A stretch of 64,000 nt of DNA from Enterobacteriaceae endosymbiont of Donacia bicoloricornis (GCF_012567955.1 NZ_CP046186.1:239712-303711); one strand, 5' to 3'; counted from the stretch's first letter, positions 1-10,503 are shown. The notes: generated by a model from the sequence alone, not told the origin. Program-made: numbers and translations.

Positions 1-621
1 GTTTTTATTACCGATAAAATTAATTTGATGAATTTTTGATAAACCATCTTCTTTTAAAACTATTAAAATGGTTACTTTATTATCTTTTTTTTTTATGATC
101 TTTATTTTTACAAATGAAGAAAACATTGAAGATTTTAAAAAAAATATTTCTATATTTTTTTTAAAAAAAAATAATGAACTATTATCTAATATTGCCCCTT
201 TTTTTATTTTTAATTTACTTAATAAAAAATTAAGAACATCATTATTAATAACTTTATTTCCTTTAATTATTATGTTATCGATAATTGGTTTTTCTTTAAT
301 GTTTATAAAAATAAAATTTTTATATTGGAAAATATTAATATTATTTATTTTATTAGTTATTAATAACATATGCATGATGTTAGATATTTTTTTTAAAGAA
401 ATACAATTTTTCATATTTATATATGAAGGTATTCCCAAATCTTGTAATTTAATATTTTTTAAACCAAAATATATTATATTGTTAATACAAGATTTTTTTT
501 TTAAAATATTTGAATAACAAACATGATTTGTATAAAAAAATAAGAAAAAAATAAGTAAATATTTATAATATTTAAAATTTTTTATAAAATATTTTTTTTT
601 ATTAAAACTGTTTAAAATCAT
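1..621 (-). CDS. bamA: Outer-membrane protein assembly factor BamA (5' part, runs off the window)
   Basis: BamA is the beta-barrel core of the BAM complex that folds outer-membrane proteins. Only the first 207 codons are present; the frame is still open at base 1. Translation on the minus strand gives a basic N-terminus and a hydrophobic stretch at about residues 21-30 (signal peptide). POTRA-type sequence follows, including KEKPIIDNIIIKGNK (residues about 109-123) and GLSKIHQINFIGNKN at the window edge, both lining up with the POTRA region of E. coli BamA. The ATG at 621-619 is the first in-frame start and overlaps the end of rseP by 20 bp, so the two are probably co-translated. The rseP-bamA order is as in E. 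coli. The barrel and later POTRA domains lie outside the window. Confidence 0.9.
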   Translation of the reverse strand, partial: MILNSFNKKKYFIKNFKYYKYLLIFFLFFYTNHVCYSNILKKKSCINNIIYFGLKNIKLQDLGIPSYINMKNCISLKKISNIMHMLLITNKINNINIFQYKNFIFINIKEKPIIDNIIIKGNKVINNDVLNFLLSKLKIKKGAILDNSSLFFFKKNIEIFFLKSSMFSSFVKIKIIKKKDNKVTILIVLKEDGLSKIHQINFIGNKN

Positions 622-1963
622 TTATAAATGTAAACCCCATAATTATGGTTAAAATAATTATACTAATAGTATAAATTAATTGTTTAATTTTATATGGTAT
701 TTTTTTACCAATAATTTTTTCATAAATCAAAAATAATAATTGGCCACCATCTAAAATTGGAATAGGTAATAAATTAATTATACCTAAATTAATATTTATT
801 AAAGAAAAAAACATAAAATAATAAATAAAATTATTACGAATTAATATACTTGCAATATGTCCTATTGAAATAGGACCATTTAATTTATAAAAATTTTTTT
901 TATTTTTTAATAAAAAAAATAAAGAATTTAAAATTAATTTAATTGATTTTAAAGTTTCACTGATAGATTTTTTTAATGATTCAATTAAATTTAATTTATA
1001 TATACTTGTTGAAGTATCCTTAACTCTTATTACTTGTGGTAAAAACCCTAAAAAACCTATTTTTTTGGATTTTCTAACAGAAGTTAATATAACAAAATTC
1101 ATGTTTTTTTGTTTTCTTTTTATTTTAATATGAATAAATCTATTTGGATTATTATATATTAATTTCTGAAAGTTATACCAATAAATAAATTTTTTTCCTT
1201 CTATACTTAGAATTCTATCACCAATATGTAATTTTGATTTATCTGCTGGTGATCCAGGAATTATATATGTAATAACAGGATTAATTTTTAATCCTTTAGG
1301 TATAATTCCTAACATTAATATTAAATTTTTTTCTTTTGAAAATCTTATAAAATTTTTATCAATATTTAATTTTTTATTTTGAATAAAATTAAAATTATTT
1401 TTATTAATTTCTATATTTATTTCATTATTTAAATTAGTAAATTGATTAAGTTTTGAATTTAAAACATTCCAATTATTAATATTTTTATTATTAATTTTTC
1501 TAATTTCTGAATTAGGTTTTAATCCAACTATATTAGCAATTGAAACATAATTAATTTCATTAATAATATTTTTTTTTATCGGTAATCCTATAAAAAAAAT
1601 TATCCAATAAATTAATATCGCTAAAATAATATTTGCAATGGGGCCACCTAAAATAATTAATAATTGTTTAAAAAAATTTATTTTTTTAAAAAATAATAAT
1701 TTAAATTTTTTTGTATATTTTTTATCATTATCATTAATAATACTAGGCATTTTAATATAACCACCTAATGGGATTAATCTTAATACATAATTAGTTCCAT
1801 ATTTATCACGATATTGAAAAATTTTTTTACCAAAACCTATAGAAAAACATTCTATATAAATATTAAATAATCGTGCTATATAAAAATGTCCATATTCATG
1901 TATTATAATTAAACTACTTATAGTTATAATAAATATAATTATATCATATAAAATACTAAACAA
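602..1963 (-). CDS. rseP: RseP site-2 zinc metalloprotease
   Basis: Inner-membrane S2P-family protease. In E. coli it cleaves RseA within the membrane to release sigma-E and clears leftover signal peptides. At 453 aa it is full length (E. coli 450). The zinc motif HEYGH is at residues 22-26 in the first membrane helix. A second helix follows at about 101-125. A PDZ domain with PGSPA is at 236-240, and the conserved NLLPIPILDGG motif supplying the third metal ligand is at 397-407. A second C-terminal helix closes the protein. It lies between uppS and bamA; E. coli has cdsA between uppS and rseP, which is missing here. The first PDZ domain is poorly conserved. Whether sigma-E exists in this organism cannot be seen here, so signal-peptide clearance may be the retained role. 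Confidence 0.95.
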   Translation of the reverse strand: MFSILYDIIIFIITISSLIIIHEYGHFYIARLFNIYIECFSIGFGKKIFQYRDKYGTNYVLRLIPLGGYIKMPSIINDNDKKYTKKFKLLFFKKINFFKQLLIILGGPIANIILAILIYWIIFFIGLPIKKNIINEINYVSIANIVGLKPNSEIRKINNKNINNWNVLNSKLNQFTNLNNEINIEINKNNFNFIQNKKLNIDKNFIRFSKEKNLILMLGIIPKGLKINPVITYIIPGSPADKSKLHIGDRILSIEGKKFIYWYNFQKLIYNNPNRFIHIKIKRKQKNMNFVILTSVRKSKKIGFLGFLPQVIRVKDTSTSIYKLNLIESLKKSISETLKSIKLILNSLFFLLKNKKNFYKLNGPISIGHIASILIRNNFIYYFMFFSLININLGIINLLPIPILDGGQLLFLIYEKIIGKKIPYKIKQLIYTISIIILTIIMGFTFINDFKQF

Positions 1964-2058
1964 AATTGTACTCCTAAAAATTAGGATTCATTATTTATAT
2001 TAATAAAATGTAAACTAAAATTTATTTGTTAAATAAATTTTAATAAAATTAAAATTTA

Positions 2059-2796
2059 TTAATCTCCACCAAAACGACGATTTCTTTTTGTAAAAGAATT
2101 TAGTGCTTTTTTAAAATCTTTTTTATTAAAATCAGGCCATAATTTTTTAGTAAAATATAACTCTGAATATGCAATTTGCCAAATTAAAAAATTACTAATA
2201 CGATATTCACCACCTGTTCTTATCACTAAATCTACGGGAGAAATATCATTTAAGCAAATATAATTATTTACAATATTTTCATTAATATTTTCAGGATCTA
2301 ATAATCCTTTATTAATGTTTACAGCAATTTTTTTTATACTATTTACAATATCCCAACGACCACCATAATTAGCAGCTATATTTAGTAATAATTTACTATT
2401 ATTTTTTGTTAAATTTTCTGCTTTGATGATTGCTTTTTGTAAATCAAAATTAAATTTTTTTTTATTACCAATAATTTTCAAACGTATTTTTTTTTTTTTT
2501 AAATTTCTTGTTTCAAGATCTAATATTTCTTTAAATAAATTCATTAAAAATGACACTTCATCAATAGATCTTTTCCAATTTTCACTACTAAAAGCATATA
2601 AAGTTAATGCTTTTATATCATATTTTAAACATAAACCAATTATTTTTTTTACAGTTTTTACACCTTCTCTATGACCTAAAAAATTTAATTTTTTATTTTT
2701 TTTAGCCCATCTTCTATTACCATCCATAATAATTGCAATATGATTAGGATAAGAAACAATATTATTTTTTTCTTTACTAATTTTATTTATTTTCAT
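2059..2796 (-). CDS. uppS: Undecaprenyl diphosphate synthase (UppS/IspU)
   Basis: Cis-prenyltransferase that extends farnesyl diphosphate with isopentenyl diphosphate to C55-PP, the lipid carrier for peptidoglycan. The family signature IAIIMDGNRRWAKK is at about residues 20-33, with the catalytic Asp at 25. The late RTGGEYRISNFLIWQ motif contains the conserved diphosphate-binding Arg. It is 245 aa (E. coli 253). It follows frr directly, whereas E. coli has dxr between them. A run of 14 T on the plus strand (2487-2500) encodes a Lys cluster (KKKK) and could be a slippage site. Together with uppP at 11.9 kb and mrdA/mrdB at 51 kb it indicates that cell-wall synthesis is kept. Confidence 0.96.
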   Translation of the reverse strand: MKINKISKEKNNIVSYPNHIAIIMDGNRRWAKKNKKLNFLGHREGVKTVKKIIGLCLKYDIKALTLYAFSSENWKRSIDEVSFLMNLFKEILDLETRNLKKKKIRLKIIGNKKKFNFDLQKAIIKAENLTKNNSKLLLNIAANYGGRWDIVNSIKKIAVNINKGLLDPENINENIVNNYICLNDISPVDLVIRTGGEYRISNFLIWQIAYSELYFTKKLWPDFNKKDFKKALNSFTKRNRRFGGD

Positions 2797-2857
2797 TTTT
2801 TTAAAATTAAAATTTTTATATTTAAAAAAAATATAAAATTTTTTTTAATATAAATTA

Positions 2858-3412
2858 TTAATTAAATAATTCTTTTTCTCTTTTTTTTAAAAATATTTTT
2901 ATTTTATCAATATGAAATATAGTTTGTTTCTGAATAAGATTATATAATTTTTTTTCTTGATTTTCATCAATATATTTTTTTTTTAAACAAAATTTAATTT
3001 TATTATTTGTTTTTCTACGTATATTACGAATATTTATTTTATAAAGTTCTGCTTCTATTTTTATATTTTTAAAAATCTTTATTTTTCTAGTTTCAGTCAT
3101 AATAGGAATTTTAACATAAATACTAGAACCTACTACTTTAGTTAGTAAATCTAAATTTGAAAGTACAATACTTTTTTCTATATTTTTAATTATTGTATAA
3201 TCAAATGGAGTTACTTTAAGAGTAGAAGAATTTTCTACAACTATAGAAGAAATATGATGAATTAATGTAAATTTATTATTTAATTTTAAAGAAATATTAT
3301 TTAATAAATTAGAAGATAACCTATTTTGCGATAGATGATTAACTTTATCTATAAATAAATCTAAACATTTCTGCATATTTTTTTTATTATTATTTATAAT
3401 ATTATTATACAT
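2858..3412 (-). CDS. frr: Ribosome recycling factor
   Basis: RRF works with EF-G to split post-termination 70S ribosomes. At 184 aa it matches the family length (185 in E. coli). Conserved stretches include LDLLTKVVGSSIYVKIP and the C-terminal helix KKREKELFN. The usual PxxTxExRK segment appears as PIMTETRKIKIFK. It sits 32 bp after pyrH in the conserved rpsB-tsf-pyrH-frr order and is probably co-transcribed. Confidence 0.95.
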   Translation of the reverse strand: MYNNIINNNKKNMQKCLDLFIDKVNHLSQNRLSSNLLNNISLKLNNKFTLIHHISSIVVENSSTLKVTPFDYTIIKNIEKSIVLSNLDLLTKVVGSSIYVKIPIMTETRKIKIFKNIKIEAELYKINIRNIRRKTNNKIKFCLKKKYIDENQEKKLYNLIQKQTIFHIDKIKIFLKKREKELFN

Positions 3413-3444
3413 ATAATCACCTTAATTTAAATTATATATTTTAT

Positions 3445-4173
3445 TTAATTATTTTTAATTATTGTTCCTTCAATTTTACCAGTTAAAATTCTATAAAGTG
3501 ATCCTGGTTTTTTTATATTAAAAATATGTATAGGAACATTATAATCACGTGCTAAAATGAAAGCTGTATTATCCATAATTTTAATTTTTTTTTTTATTAC
3601 ATAATCATAATCTATTTTATTAAAAAATTTAGCATCAGAATAATTAATAGGATCTTTTGAATATACTCCATTAACTTTTGTTGCTTTTAATATAGCATTA
3701 GCTTCTAATTCAATTCCTCTTAAACATGCTGTAGTATCTGTAGTAAATAAGGGGTTACCAATACCACCTGTTAAAATAATTATATTTTTTTTAATTAAAT
3801 CAATTGCTTTAAAAGTATTATATTCTTTACATATTCCCTGTATTGGAATAGATGACATTAAATACACATTAATTAATTTATTTCTAATTGATTGATATAA
3901 TATTAAACCATTAATAATGGTTGATAACATCCCAATTTGATCACCTAAAACTCTTTTTAAATTATTATTTCCATTACAATATTTACCTCTAAATAAATTC
4001 CCTCCTCCTATCACAATTGCTATTTCAATACCTAAAGGTAAAATACTTTTTATTTCTTTTATGATATAATCTAATAATTTATTATCTATACCAGATAAGT
4101 TTTTACCTTGTAAAAATTCACCACTTATTTTTAATATTATACGATTATAGATTATTTTTGGTTTAATATTCAT
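3445..4173 (-). CDS. pyrH: Uridylate kinase
   Basis: Bacterial UMP kinase of the amino-acid-kinase fold, phosphorylating UMP to UDP. It is 242 aa (E. coli 241). Visible family motifs are LKISGEFLQG near the N-terminus (ATP site), IVIGGGNLFRG, the GGIGNPLFTTDTTA loop that binds UMP, and KATKVNGVYSKDP. It lies 67 bp after tsf and 32 bp before frr, as in E. coli. Confidence 0.96.
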   Translation of the reverse strand: MNIKPKIIYNRIILKISGEFLQGKNLSGIDNKLLDYIIKEIKSILPLGIEIAIVIGGGNLFRGKYCNGNNNLKRVLGDQIGMLSTIINGLILYQSIRNKLINVYLMSSIPIQGICKEYNTFKAIDLIKKNIIILTGGIGNPLFTTDTTACLRGIELEANAILKATKVNGVYSKDPINYSDAKFFNKIDYDYVIKKKIKIMDNTAFILARDYNVPIHIFNIKKPGSLYRILTGKIEGTIIKNN

Positions 4174-4240
4174 ATATTACTTATTCTATTTTTTAGATAG
4201 AATATATTTTATTAAATTATATAAATAAAACAATTAATTT

Positions 4241-5041
4241 TTAGTTATATTTTGAACCTAATTCAAAACATATAAATTCAGAAATTTTCATATTATTTTC
4301 ACTTAAAACATCAAATACTGTTCTCTTATTGTTAAATAAGAATTTTTGATTATATAAAGTAATATTATTTATAAATTTTTTTACACGCCCTTCTATTATT
4401 TTTTTTATAATTATTTTTGATTTATTATTTTTTATCGCAATACTTTTTTGTAAATCATATTCATGATTGATAATATTTTTTGGAATATTTTTTTCACAAA
4501 TATAATTAGGTTTTAACATTACTATGTGCATAGAAATTTGTTTCATTAATAAATTATTATTTATATTAGATTTAATAATTACACCAATACGTTTACTATG
4601 ATGTATATATTTACCTATAAATTCCCCTTTAATATAACCTATACGATGAATATATATATTTTCTTTTAAAATTCCAATTAATTTTATTCTTTCTTGATTA
4701 AATACTTTTCTTATTATAGAAATATTTTCTTGTTTATACTTAAAAACATATGTTAAAATTTTTTTTCCAAAGTTTATTATTTGTATTGATTTTGCTACAA
4801 AATCTGTTTGACAATTTATTTCTAATAATATTCCGAAATCTTTAGTTACATAATCTAAAATTAATCCTTCTTTTGTTTTATTTTTTGATTTTTTAATAGA
4901 TTCTATTTTTGAATATTTTCTTATATGATCTAATGCTTCATTAATATTTCCTTTTGTTATAATTAATGCTTTTTTACATTCTATAATACTAATATTCGTT
5001 ATATCTCTTAATTTTTTAATTTTATTAATATCAATTTTCAA
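4241..5041 (-). CDS. tsf: Elongation factor Ts
   Basis: Guanine-nucleotide exchange factor for EF-Tu. The N-terminal UBA-like segment (KLRDITNISIIECKKAL) and the diagnostic CQTDFVAKS motif, which contacts EF-Tu, are present. It is 266 aa (283 in E. coli) and the central and C-terminal core is divergent and somewhat shortened. The start lies 9 bp after the rpsB stop, with a GGAG-like ribosome site overlapping that gap, so the two are one operon. Confidence 0.94.
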   Translation of the reverse strand: MKIDINKIKKLRDITNISIIECKKALIITKGNINEALDHIRKYSKIESIKKSKNKTKEGLILDYVTKDFGILLEINCQTDFVAKSIQIINFGKKILTYVFKYKQENISIIRKVFNQERIKLIGILKENIYIHRIGYIKGEFIGKYIHHSKRIGVIIKSNINNNLLMKQISMHIVMLKPNYICEKNIPKNIINHEYDLQKSIAIKNNKSKIIIKKIIEGRVKKFINNITLYNQKFLFNNKRTVFDVLSENNMKISEFICFELGSKYN

Positions 5042-5050
5042 TCTTGACTC

Positions 5051-5761
5051 CTAATTAATTTTTAATTCTTTTTTATTAGAAATATTTAAATTATTTTTTA
5101 ATATAGCCTTAGTTACATAATATAAATATAATTTTATTGCACGAATAGCATCATCATTAGCAGGAATAACAAAATTTATTCCTTCAGGATTTGAATTAGT
5201 ATCTACAATAGCAAATATAGGAATATTTAATTTTTTAGCTTCTTTTATAGCAATTTTTTCATAATTTGCATCTATAACAAATATAGCATCGGGTAATCCT
5301 CCCATATTTTTTATACCACCTAAACTTTTTTCTAAATTTAATAATTCTCTATTTCGTGTTAATGCTTCTTTTTTTATTAATTGTTTAAAAATTCCATTTT
5401 TTTTTTGTAATTCTAGTTCTTTTAATTTTTTTATAGATTGTTTTACAGTTCTCCAATTAGTTAACATGCCTCCTAACCAACGATGATTAACAAAGAATTG
5501 ATTACAATTAATTGCTGTTTGTTTTATAAGTTCAGATGCTGCTTTTTTAGTACCAATAAATAAAATTTTACCTCTACGAGAACTTATCTTCTTAAGTTCT
5601 TTTAATGCATTATTAAACATTAAAATAGTTTTATCTAAATTAATAATATGTATTTTATTTTTATATTTAAAAATAAATTTTTTCATTTTAGGATTCCAAT
5701 AACGAGTTTGATGACCAAAATGGGCCCCAACTTTGAACATTTTATTAACAGATATAGACAT
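5051..5761 (-). CDS. rpsB: 30S ribosomal protein S2
   Basis: S2 binds the back of the 30S head-body junction and is needed for S1 docking. It is 236 aa (E. coli 241). Conserved segments are [18 protein letters not shown] at the N-terminus, [13 protein letters not shown] in the middle, and [14 protein letters not shown] followed by [20 protein letters not shown]. It is the first gene of the minus-strand run to bamA and is divergent from map with 163 bp between them, as in E. coli. Confidence 0.97.
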   Translation of the reverse strand: MSISVNKMFKVGAHFGHQTRYWNPKMKKFIFKYKNKIHIINLDKTILMFNNALKELKKISSRRGKILFIGTKKAASELIKQTAINCNQFFVNHRWLGGMLTNWRTVKQSIKKLKELELQKKNGIFKQLIKKEALTRNRELLNLEKSLGGIKNMGGLPDAIFVIDANYEKIAIKEAKKLNIPIFAIVDTNSNPEGINFVIPANDDAIRAIKLYLYYVTKAILKNNLNISNKKELKIN

Positions 5762-5924
5762 TATTATTTATCCTTATTTATTATAATATTAAAATATTAT
5801 TATAAAATTAATATTTATACAAAAAATAATTTAATTGATTAAATTTAATAATATTTAAATTTAATTTAGTTATTATAATATAACATTTATATATATAAAA
5901 TTAAGAAATCTATAAAATAAAATA

Positions 5925-6713
5925 ATGAAAATTTTAATTAAAAATTCTAAAGAAATAAAAAAAATTTACAAATCTTGCCAATTAGCAGCAAAAGTATTAG
6001 AAATGATTAAAGATTATATAATTCCAGGTATTAGTACAGAAGAAATTAATAATATATGTCATAATTATATTACAAATATTCAAAAAGCTATACCTGCAAC
6101 TTTAGGATATAATGGTTTCCCAAAATCTGTATGTATTTCTAAAAATGATATTGTATGTCATGGAATTTCACATAAAAATGATATATTAAAACAAGGTGAT
6201 ATTGTTAATATAGATGTTACTATTTTATATAATAATTATTATGGTGATACATCAAAAATGTTTTTTGTTGGAGAAAAAATCTCAAAACAATCTAAATTAT
6301 TATGTTTAACTGCTCAAAAAAGTTTATATAAAGCTATCAGTATTTTAAAACCAGGAATTAGATTATATAAAATTGGTCAAATAATTCAAAAATATGTAGA
6401 ATCAAAAAAATTTTCTGTTGTAAGAAATTATTGTGGACATGGTATCGGGGAAAATTTTCATGAAGATCCACAAATTTTACATTATAAATCATATGATTAT
6501 GGAATTTTATTAAAACCTGGAATGATATTTACTATTGAACCTATGATAAATGTAGGACATCATAGTGTATATTTAACTAATGATAATTGGACTGTGAAAA
6601 CTAAAGATAGAACTAATTCAGCTCAATATGAGCATACTGTACTTATTACTAATTTGGGGAAAAAAATTTTAACTTTACGTAAAGAAGAGAAAGAGATATT
6701 TAATAATCTATAG
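5925..6713 (+). CDS. map: Methionine aminopeptidase, type I
   Basis: Removes the initiator Met from nascent proteins after deformylation. It is 262 aa (E. coli 264). The five metal ligands of the pita-bread fold can be placed: Asp97 (VNIDVT), Asp108 (YYGDTS), His172 (CGHGIGENFHE), Glu205 (FTIEPM) and Glu236 (YEHTVLIT). It is divergent from rpsB and is followed by a strong hairpin at 6718-6761. The deformylase (def) is at 21.5 kb, so the full N-terminal processing pair is in this window. Confidence 0.97.
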   Translation: MKILIKNSKEIKKIYKSCQLAAKVLEMIKDYIIPGISTEEINNICHNYITNIQKAIPATLGYNGFPKSVCISKNDIVCHGISHKNDILKQGDIVNIDVTILYNNYYGDTSKMFFVGEKISKQSKLLCLTAQKSLYKAISILKPGIRLYKIGQIIQKYVESKKFSVVRNYCGHGIGENFHEDPQILHYKSYDYGILLKPGMIFTIEPMINVGHHSVYLTNDNWTVKTKDRTNSAQYEHTVLITNLGKKILTLRKEEKEIFNNL

Positions 6714-6717
6714 ATTT

Positions 6718-6761
6718 GATATAGTTAAGTAATTATAAGTTTATAGTTGCTTAACTATATC
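6718..6761. terminator. Hairpin between convergent map and rpoD, candidate bidirectional terminator
   Basis: A 12-bp perfect inverted repeat (GATATAGTTAAG at 6718-6729 with CTTAACTATATC at 6750-6761). The stem can be continued inward with a G:U-tolerant AATTATA/TATAGTT pairing. It lies 5 bp past the map stop and 20 bp past the rpoD stop, where both transcripts must end. There is no long uridine run on either side, so Rho-independent function is inferred from position and stem strength only. Confidence 0.6.
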
Positions 6762-6780
6762 AGAATTTATTTTGTAATTT

Positions 6781-8586
6781 TTAATTATCTAAAAAACTTT
6801 TTAATATTTCTGATCTACTAGGATGTCGTAATTTTCTTAATGCTTTTGCTTCTATTTGTCTAATTCTTTCTCTTGTTACATCAAATTGTTTCCCAACTTC
6901 TTCTAATGTATGATCGGAATTCATATCAATACCAAATCTCATTCTTAATACCTTTGCTTCTCTTGGTGTTAAACTAGATAAAATATTATATGTTGCTGTT
7001 TTTAAACTTTCTGAAGTTGCGGAATCTAATGGTAGTTCTAAAGTACTATCTTCAATAAAATCACTTAAATGTGATTCATCATCATCTCCTATAGGTGTCT
7101 CCATTGAAATAGGTTCTTTAGCTATTTTTAATACTTTTCTGATTTTATCTTCTGGAATAAGCATATATGAAGATAATTCTTCAGGAGTAGGTTCTCTACC
7201 TAGTTCTTGTAAAATTTTTCTGGAAACTCTATTAAGTTTATTTATAGTTTCAATCATATGTACAGGAATTCTTATTGTTCTAGCTTGATCAGCAATAGAT
7301 CTTGTTATAGCTTGTCTAATCCACCATGTGGCATATGTAGAAAATTTGTATCCTCTTCTATATTCAAATTTATCTACTGCTTTCATCAAACCTATATTAC
7401 CTTCTTGTATTAAATCAAGAAATTGTAAACCCCTATTGGTGTATTTTTTAGCAATGGAAATAACTAATCTTAAATTAGCTTCAATCATTTCTTTTTTTGC
7501 TTTTTGTGATTTTAATTCACCCATAGAAATTTTTTTGTTGATTTCTCTAATTTCTTTAATTTTTAATCCTGTTTTTTTTTCAATATTAATTAATTTAATA
7601 ATACTTTTGTTAATTTTATTAAAAAAATTGTTTTTTTCATTTAAATAAAATTTTTTTCTCAATTTAGAATTTTTTAATTTTTTTAAAAAAGAATCTGTAT
7701 TTGTTTCATTATTATAGAATATATATAAAAATTTTTTTTTTGATATATTATATCTTTTTAAACATATTTTTAATATATTAAATTCTTCTATACGTATATG
7801 TAACATTATAGAACGTATTTTAGATACTAAATAATTAAATTCTTTTGAAACCAAACGAAATTTCTTAAAAATTTCTGCAAGATTTTTTAATGCAATCAAT
7901 GTTTGACGATGATTTCTACCTTTTTTTTTAATAAAAATTAATGTTCTATAATATTGTTTTTCTAATTCTAAAAAATTTTTTTCTGCTAAATTATAATCTA
8001 TAATATTTTCATTATTTTCTGTTTTAATATTGTGAGATAATTCTTGATGGTTAAAAGAAGATATAATTTTTTCTTTAATATCATAATTAATAAAACCATG
8101 GATTAAATCTGATAAACGAATATCTCCAGATTTAACTTTATTATATTTATCTAATAAATATTTAATTGAATAAGGATATTTTGCTATAGAATATTGTACT
8201 TGATTAATACCTTCTTCTATACGTTTAGCTATATTTATCTCTCCCTCTCTTGTTAAGAGTTCTACAGTCCCCATCTCGCGCATATATATCCGTACTGGAT
8301 CTGTAGTTTTTCCCATTTCCGATTCTACATTAGATAATACTTGTACTGCATCTTCTGATGCTGTTAAATTATTTGTATTATTATTTAATATTAAATCATC
8401 ATTATCAGGAGCTTCTTCCATTACTTGGATACCCATATCATTAATCATTTGAATAATATTTTTTATTTGATGAGAATTAATAATATTATCAGGTAAATGA
8501 TCATTAACTTCAGAATAAGTTAAATAACCTTTTTCTTTTCCAAGTGTTATAAGAATTTTAAGCTGTGATTTTGAGTTATGATCCAT
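6781..8586 (-). CDS. rpoD: RNA polymerase primary sigma factor, sigma-70
   Basis: Housekeeping promoter-recognition subunit. Region 1.1 ([20 protein letters not shown]), region 1.2/2 ([27 protein letters not shown]), region 3 and region 4 ([30 protein letters not shown], the -35-binding helix-turn-helix) are all well conserved. The non-conserved region between 1.2 and 2 is rich in Lys/Asn and diverged. I chose the ATG at 8586 (601 aa) because [10 protein letters not shown] aligns with the E. coli N-terminus and GGAA precedes it; an in-frame ATG at 8598 would add four residues. It is last in the rpsU-dnaG-rpoD operon. Confidence 0.96.
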   Translation of the reverse strand: MDHNSKSQLKILITLGKEKGYLTYSEVNDHLPDNIINSHQIKNIIQMINDMGIQVMEEAPDNDDLILNNNTNNLTASEDAVQVLSNVESEMGKTTDPVRIYMREMGTVELLTREGEINIAKRIEEGINQVQYSIAKYPYSIKYLLDKYNKVKSGDIRLSDLIHGFINYDIKEKIISSFNHQELSHNIKTENNENIIDYNLAEKNFLELEKQYYRTLIFIKKKGRNHRQTLIALKNLAEIFKKFRLVSKEFNYLVSKIRSIMLHIRIEEFNILKICLKRYNISKKKFLYIFYNNETNTDSFLKKLKNSKLRKKFYLNEKNNFFNKINKSIIKLINIEKKTGLKIKEIREINKKISMGELKSQKAKKEMIEANLRLVISIAKKYTNRGLQFLDLIQEGNIGLMKAVDKFEYRRGYKFSTYATWWIRQAITRSIADQARTIRIPVHMIETINKLNRVSRKILQELGREPTPEELSSYMLIPEDKIRKVLKIAKEPISMETPIGDDDESHLSDFIEDSTLELPLDSATSESLKTATYNILSSLTPREAKVLRMRFGIDMNSDHTLEEVGKQFDVTRERIRQIEAKALRKLRHPSRSEILKSFLDN

Positions 8587-8710
8587 AAATAGTTCCATAC
8601 TTGTATTTACTAATATTTAAATAAATTTAAATTAAATAAAATTAAAAACAAATTATTTATTTAATAAATAAAATTTTATTTATTATTAATAATATTTTAA
8701 ATATATTTTA

Positions 8711-10459
8711 TTAAATTTTTAAAATTATTTTTTTTTTAATTAATTTTTGATTTAAAGACCATAATTCTTTTTTTTTTTTATGATCTAATCCTTTTTTTCT
8801 ATCTAAAGATATTAAATAATCTATTCTATTTTCTAAAATATTTATTTTTAATTTTTTTATTAAATTTATAAAAAATTGTTCTATCTTATGATCAGGAATC
8901 ATATGGTTCCATGTAACTAAAATTTCAAAAATTTTTTTTAATTTTGTCCCTCTAAACTGTTCTAATATATTAACTGTTGTTATATTTTTATTTTTATAAA
9001 AATTTACAAATTTTATTAAAAAAAATAATCCATTAATATTTGAACTTTTAAAAAATTTTAATTGAGGAACGAATTTTATTAATTTGGGATTTTGTATTAA
9101 TAAACTTAATAATATACGAATAGTAGTTTTTTTAAAATTATTATTTATAATTATTTTTTTTTTAACTTTAAATGAATGATATATATCTACAAGATTGATA
9201 ATACCTATTTTTTCTCCTAATTTTTTAATTAAATTTATTTGAAATAAATAATCAGGAATTATTTTAATAAATGACAAAGCTTTATAAATAAAATTTGTTT
9301 TTTGTTCACAAGAAGAAAAAACATTATTTAAAAATAATTGTTTAAAAAAAAATTTGGAAAAAGATAAAGTGTTTTTAATTCTTTTTTTAAAAAGAATTTG
9401 ACCTTCTTTTCTGATTAAACTATCAGGATCTTCTCCATTAGGTAAAATCATAAATTTTATTTTTTTCCCATTAACTAAATAAGGTAAACTAATTTTTAAA
9501 GATTTCCATTGTGCTTTTATCCCGGTTTCATCACCATCAAAACAATAAATAATTTTGTTTGTTATACTAAACAATTTTTTTATATGAATATTAGTAATAG
9601 AAGATCCTAATATAGCTACAGCATATTTTATATTAAATTGAAATAAACTGATAACATCAATATATCCTTCTACTATTAATATTTTTTTTATAATATTATT
9701 TTCTTTTTTAGTTTCATATAATCCATATAATTCTTGACTTTTATGAAAAATATGATTTTCTGCAGAATTTAAATATTTAGGGTTAATATTTTTAAAAACT
9801 CTTCCCCCAAATCCAATAATAATACCATTTATATTCTTTATTGGAAATATTATTCTATTGTAAAAAATATCATAAAAATTATTATTTTTAGTATTTTTTT
9901 TTAAAATACCTAATTTTTTATATAAAATTTTTATAATTTTTTTATTATTTAAAATTTTTTTTTGCCAAAATAAAGGAGAAAATCCAATAGAAAAATACTC
10001 TATAATATATGGATTTAATCCTCTATTTAATAAATATTGATATGCTTCTTTCGCTAAGGGAGTTAGCAAAGAATTTTTATAAAAAAAACTTAAATTAGCA
10101 ATTAGTTTATAATAAATTCTATTTTTTTGAAAAATTTTTTGTGAAAAATTAGATTTATTATTATAAATAATAGGAATATTAAATAAATTTGCTATAGATT
10201 CTATACTTTCAAGAAAAGATAAATTATCATATTTCATAATAAAATCAATAATATTACCATGTATCCCGCATCCAAAACAATGATATAATTGTTTTGAAGA
10301 ACTAACTACAAATGAAGGATTTTTTTCTAAATGAAAAGGACAAATACCAAAAAAATTTTTTCCTTTTTTTTTTAAATTTATTTTATTTTTAATTAAAGAT
10401 ACAATATCAATTTGATCTAATAAATTACTAATAAATAAACGAGATATATATCTAACCAT
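8711..10459 (-). CDS. dnaG: DNA primase
   Basis: Synthesises RNA primers for the replication fork. It is 582 aa (E. coli 581). The N-terminal CHC2 zinc ribbon is visible with Cys40, His43, Cys61 and Cys64 (CPFH...HCFGCG). The catalytic Toprim domain shows IVEGYIDVISLFQ (Glu) and CFDGDETGIKA (Asp-x-Asp). The C-terminal DnaB-binding domain is strongly diverged but of normal length. It sits 44 bp after rpsU in the classical macromolecular synthesis operon. Confidence 0.96.
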   Translation of the reverse strand: MVRYISRLFISNLLDQIDIVSLIKNKINLKKKGKNFFGICPFHLEKNPSFVVSSSKQLYHCFGCGIHGNIIDFIMKYDNLSFLESIESIANLFNIPIIYNNKSNFSQKIFQKNRIYYKLIANLSFFYKNSLLTPLAKEAYQYLLNRGLNPYIIEYFSIGFSPLFWQKKILNNKKIIKILYKKLGILKKNTKNNNFYDIFYNRIIFPIKNINGIIIGFGGRVFKNINPKYLNSAENHIFHKSQELYGLYETKKENNIIKKILIVEGYIDVISLFQFNIKYAVAILGSSITNIHIKKLFSITNKIIYCFDGDETGIKAQWKSLKISLPYLVNGKKIKFMILPNGEDPDSLIRKEGQILFKKRIKNTLSFSKFFFKQLFLNNVFSSCEQKTNFIYKALSFIKIIPDYLFQINLIKKLGEKIGIINLVDIYHSFKVKKKIIINNNFKKTTIRILLSLLIQNPKLIKFVPQLKFFKSSNINGLFFLIKFVNFYKNKNITTVNILEQFRGTKLKKIFEILVTWNHMIPDHKIEQFFINLIKKLKINILENRIDYLISLDRKKGLDHKKKKELWSLNQKLIKKKIILKI

Positions 10460-10503
10460 AAAAATAATTTTTTATAATTTATTATTTTTTAAAAAAAATA
10501 GTT

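Noticed and set aside
68-517. A 149-codon plus-strand open frame rich in Phe/Ile/Leu that looks like a membrane protein
   Set aside because: It is the antisense shadow of bamA: the minus strand over the same bases encodes a signal peptide and POTRA sequence that align with BamA. Hydrophobic antisense frames are expected opposite Lys/Asn-rich coding DNA.
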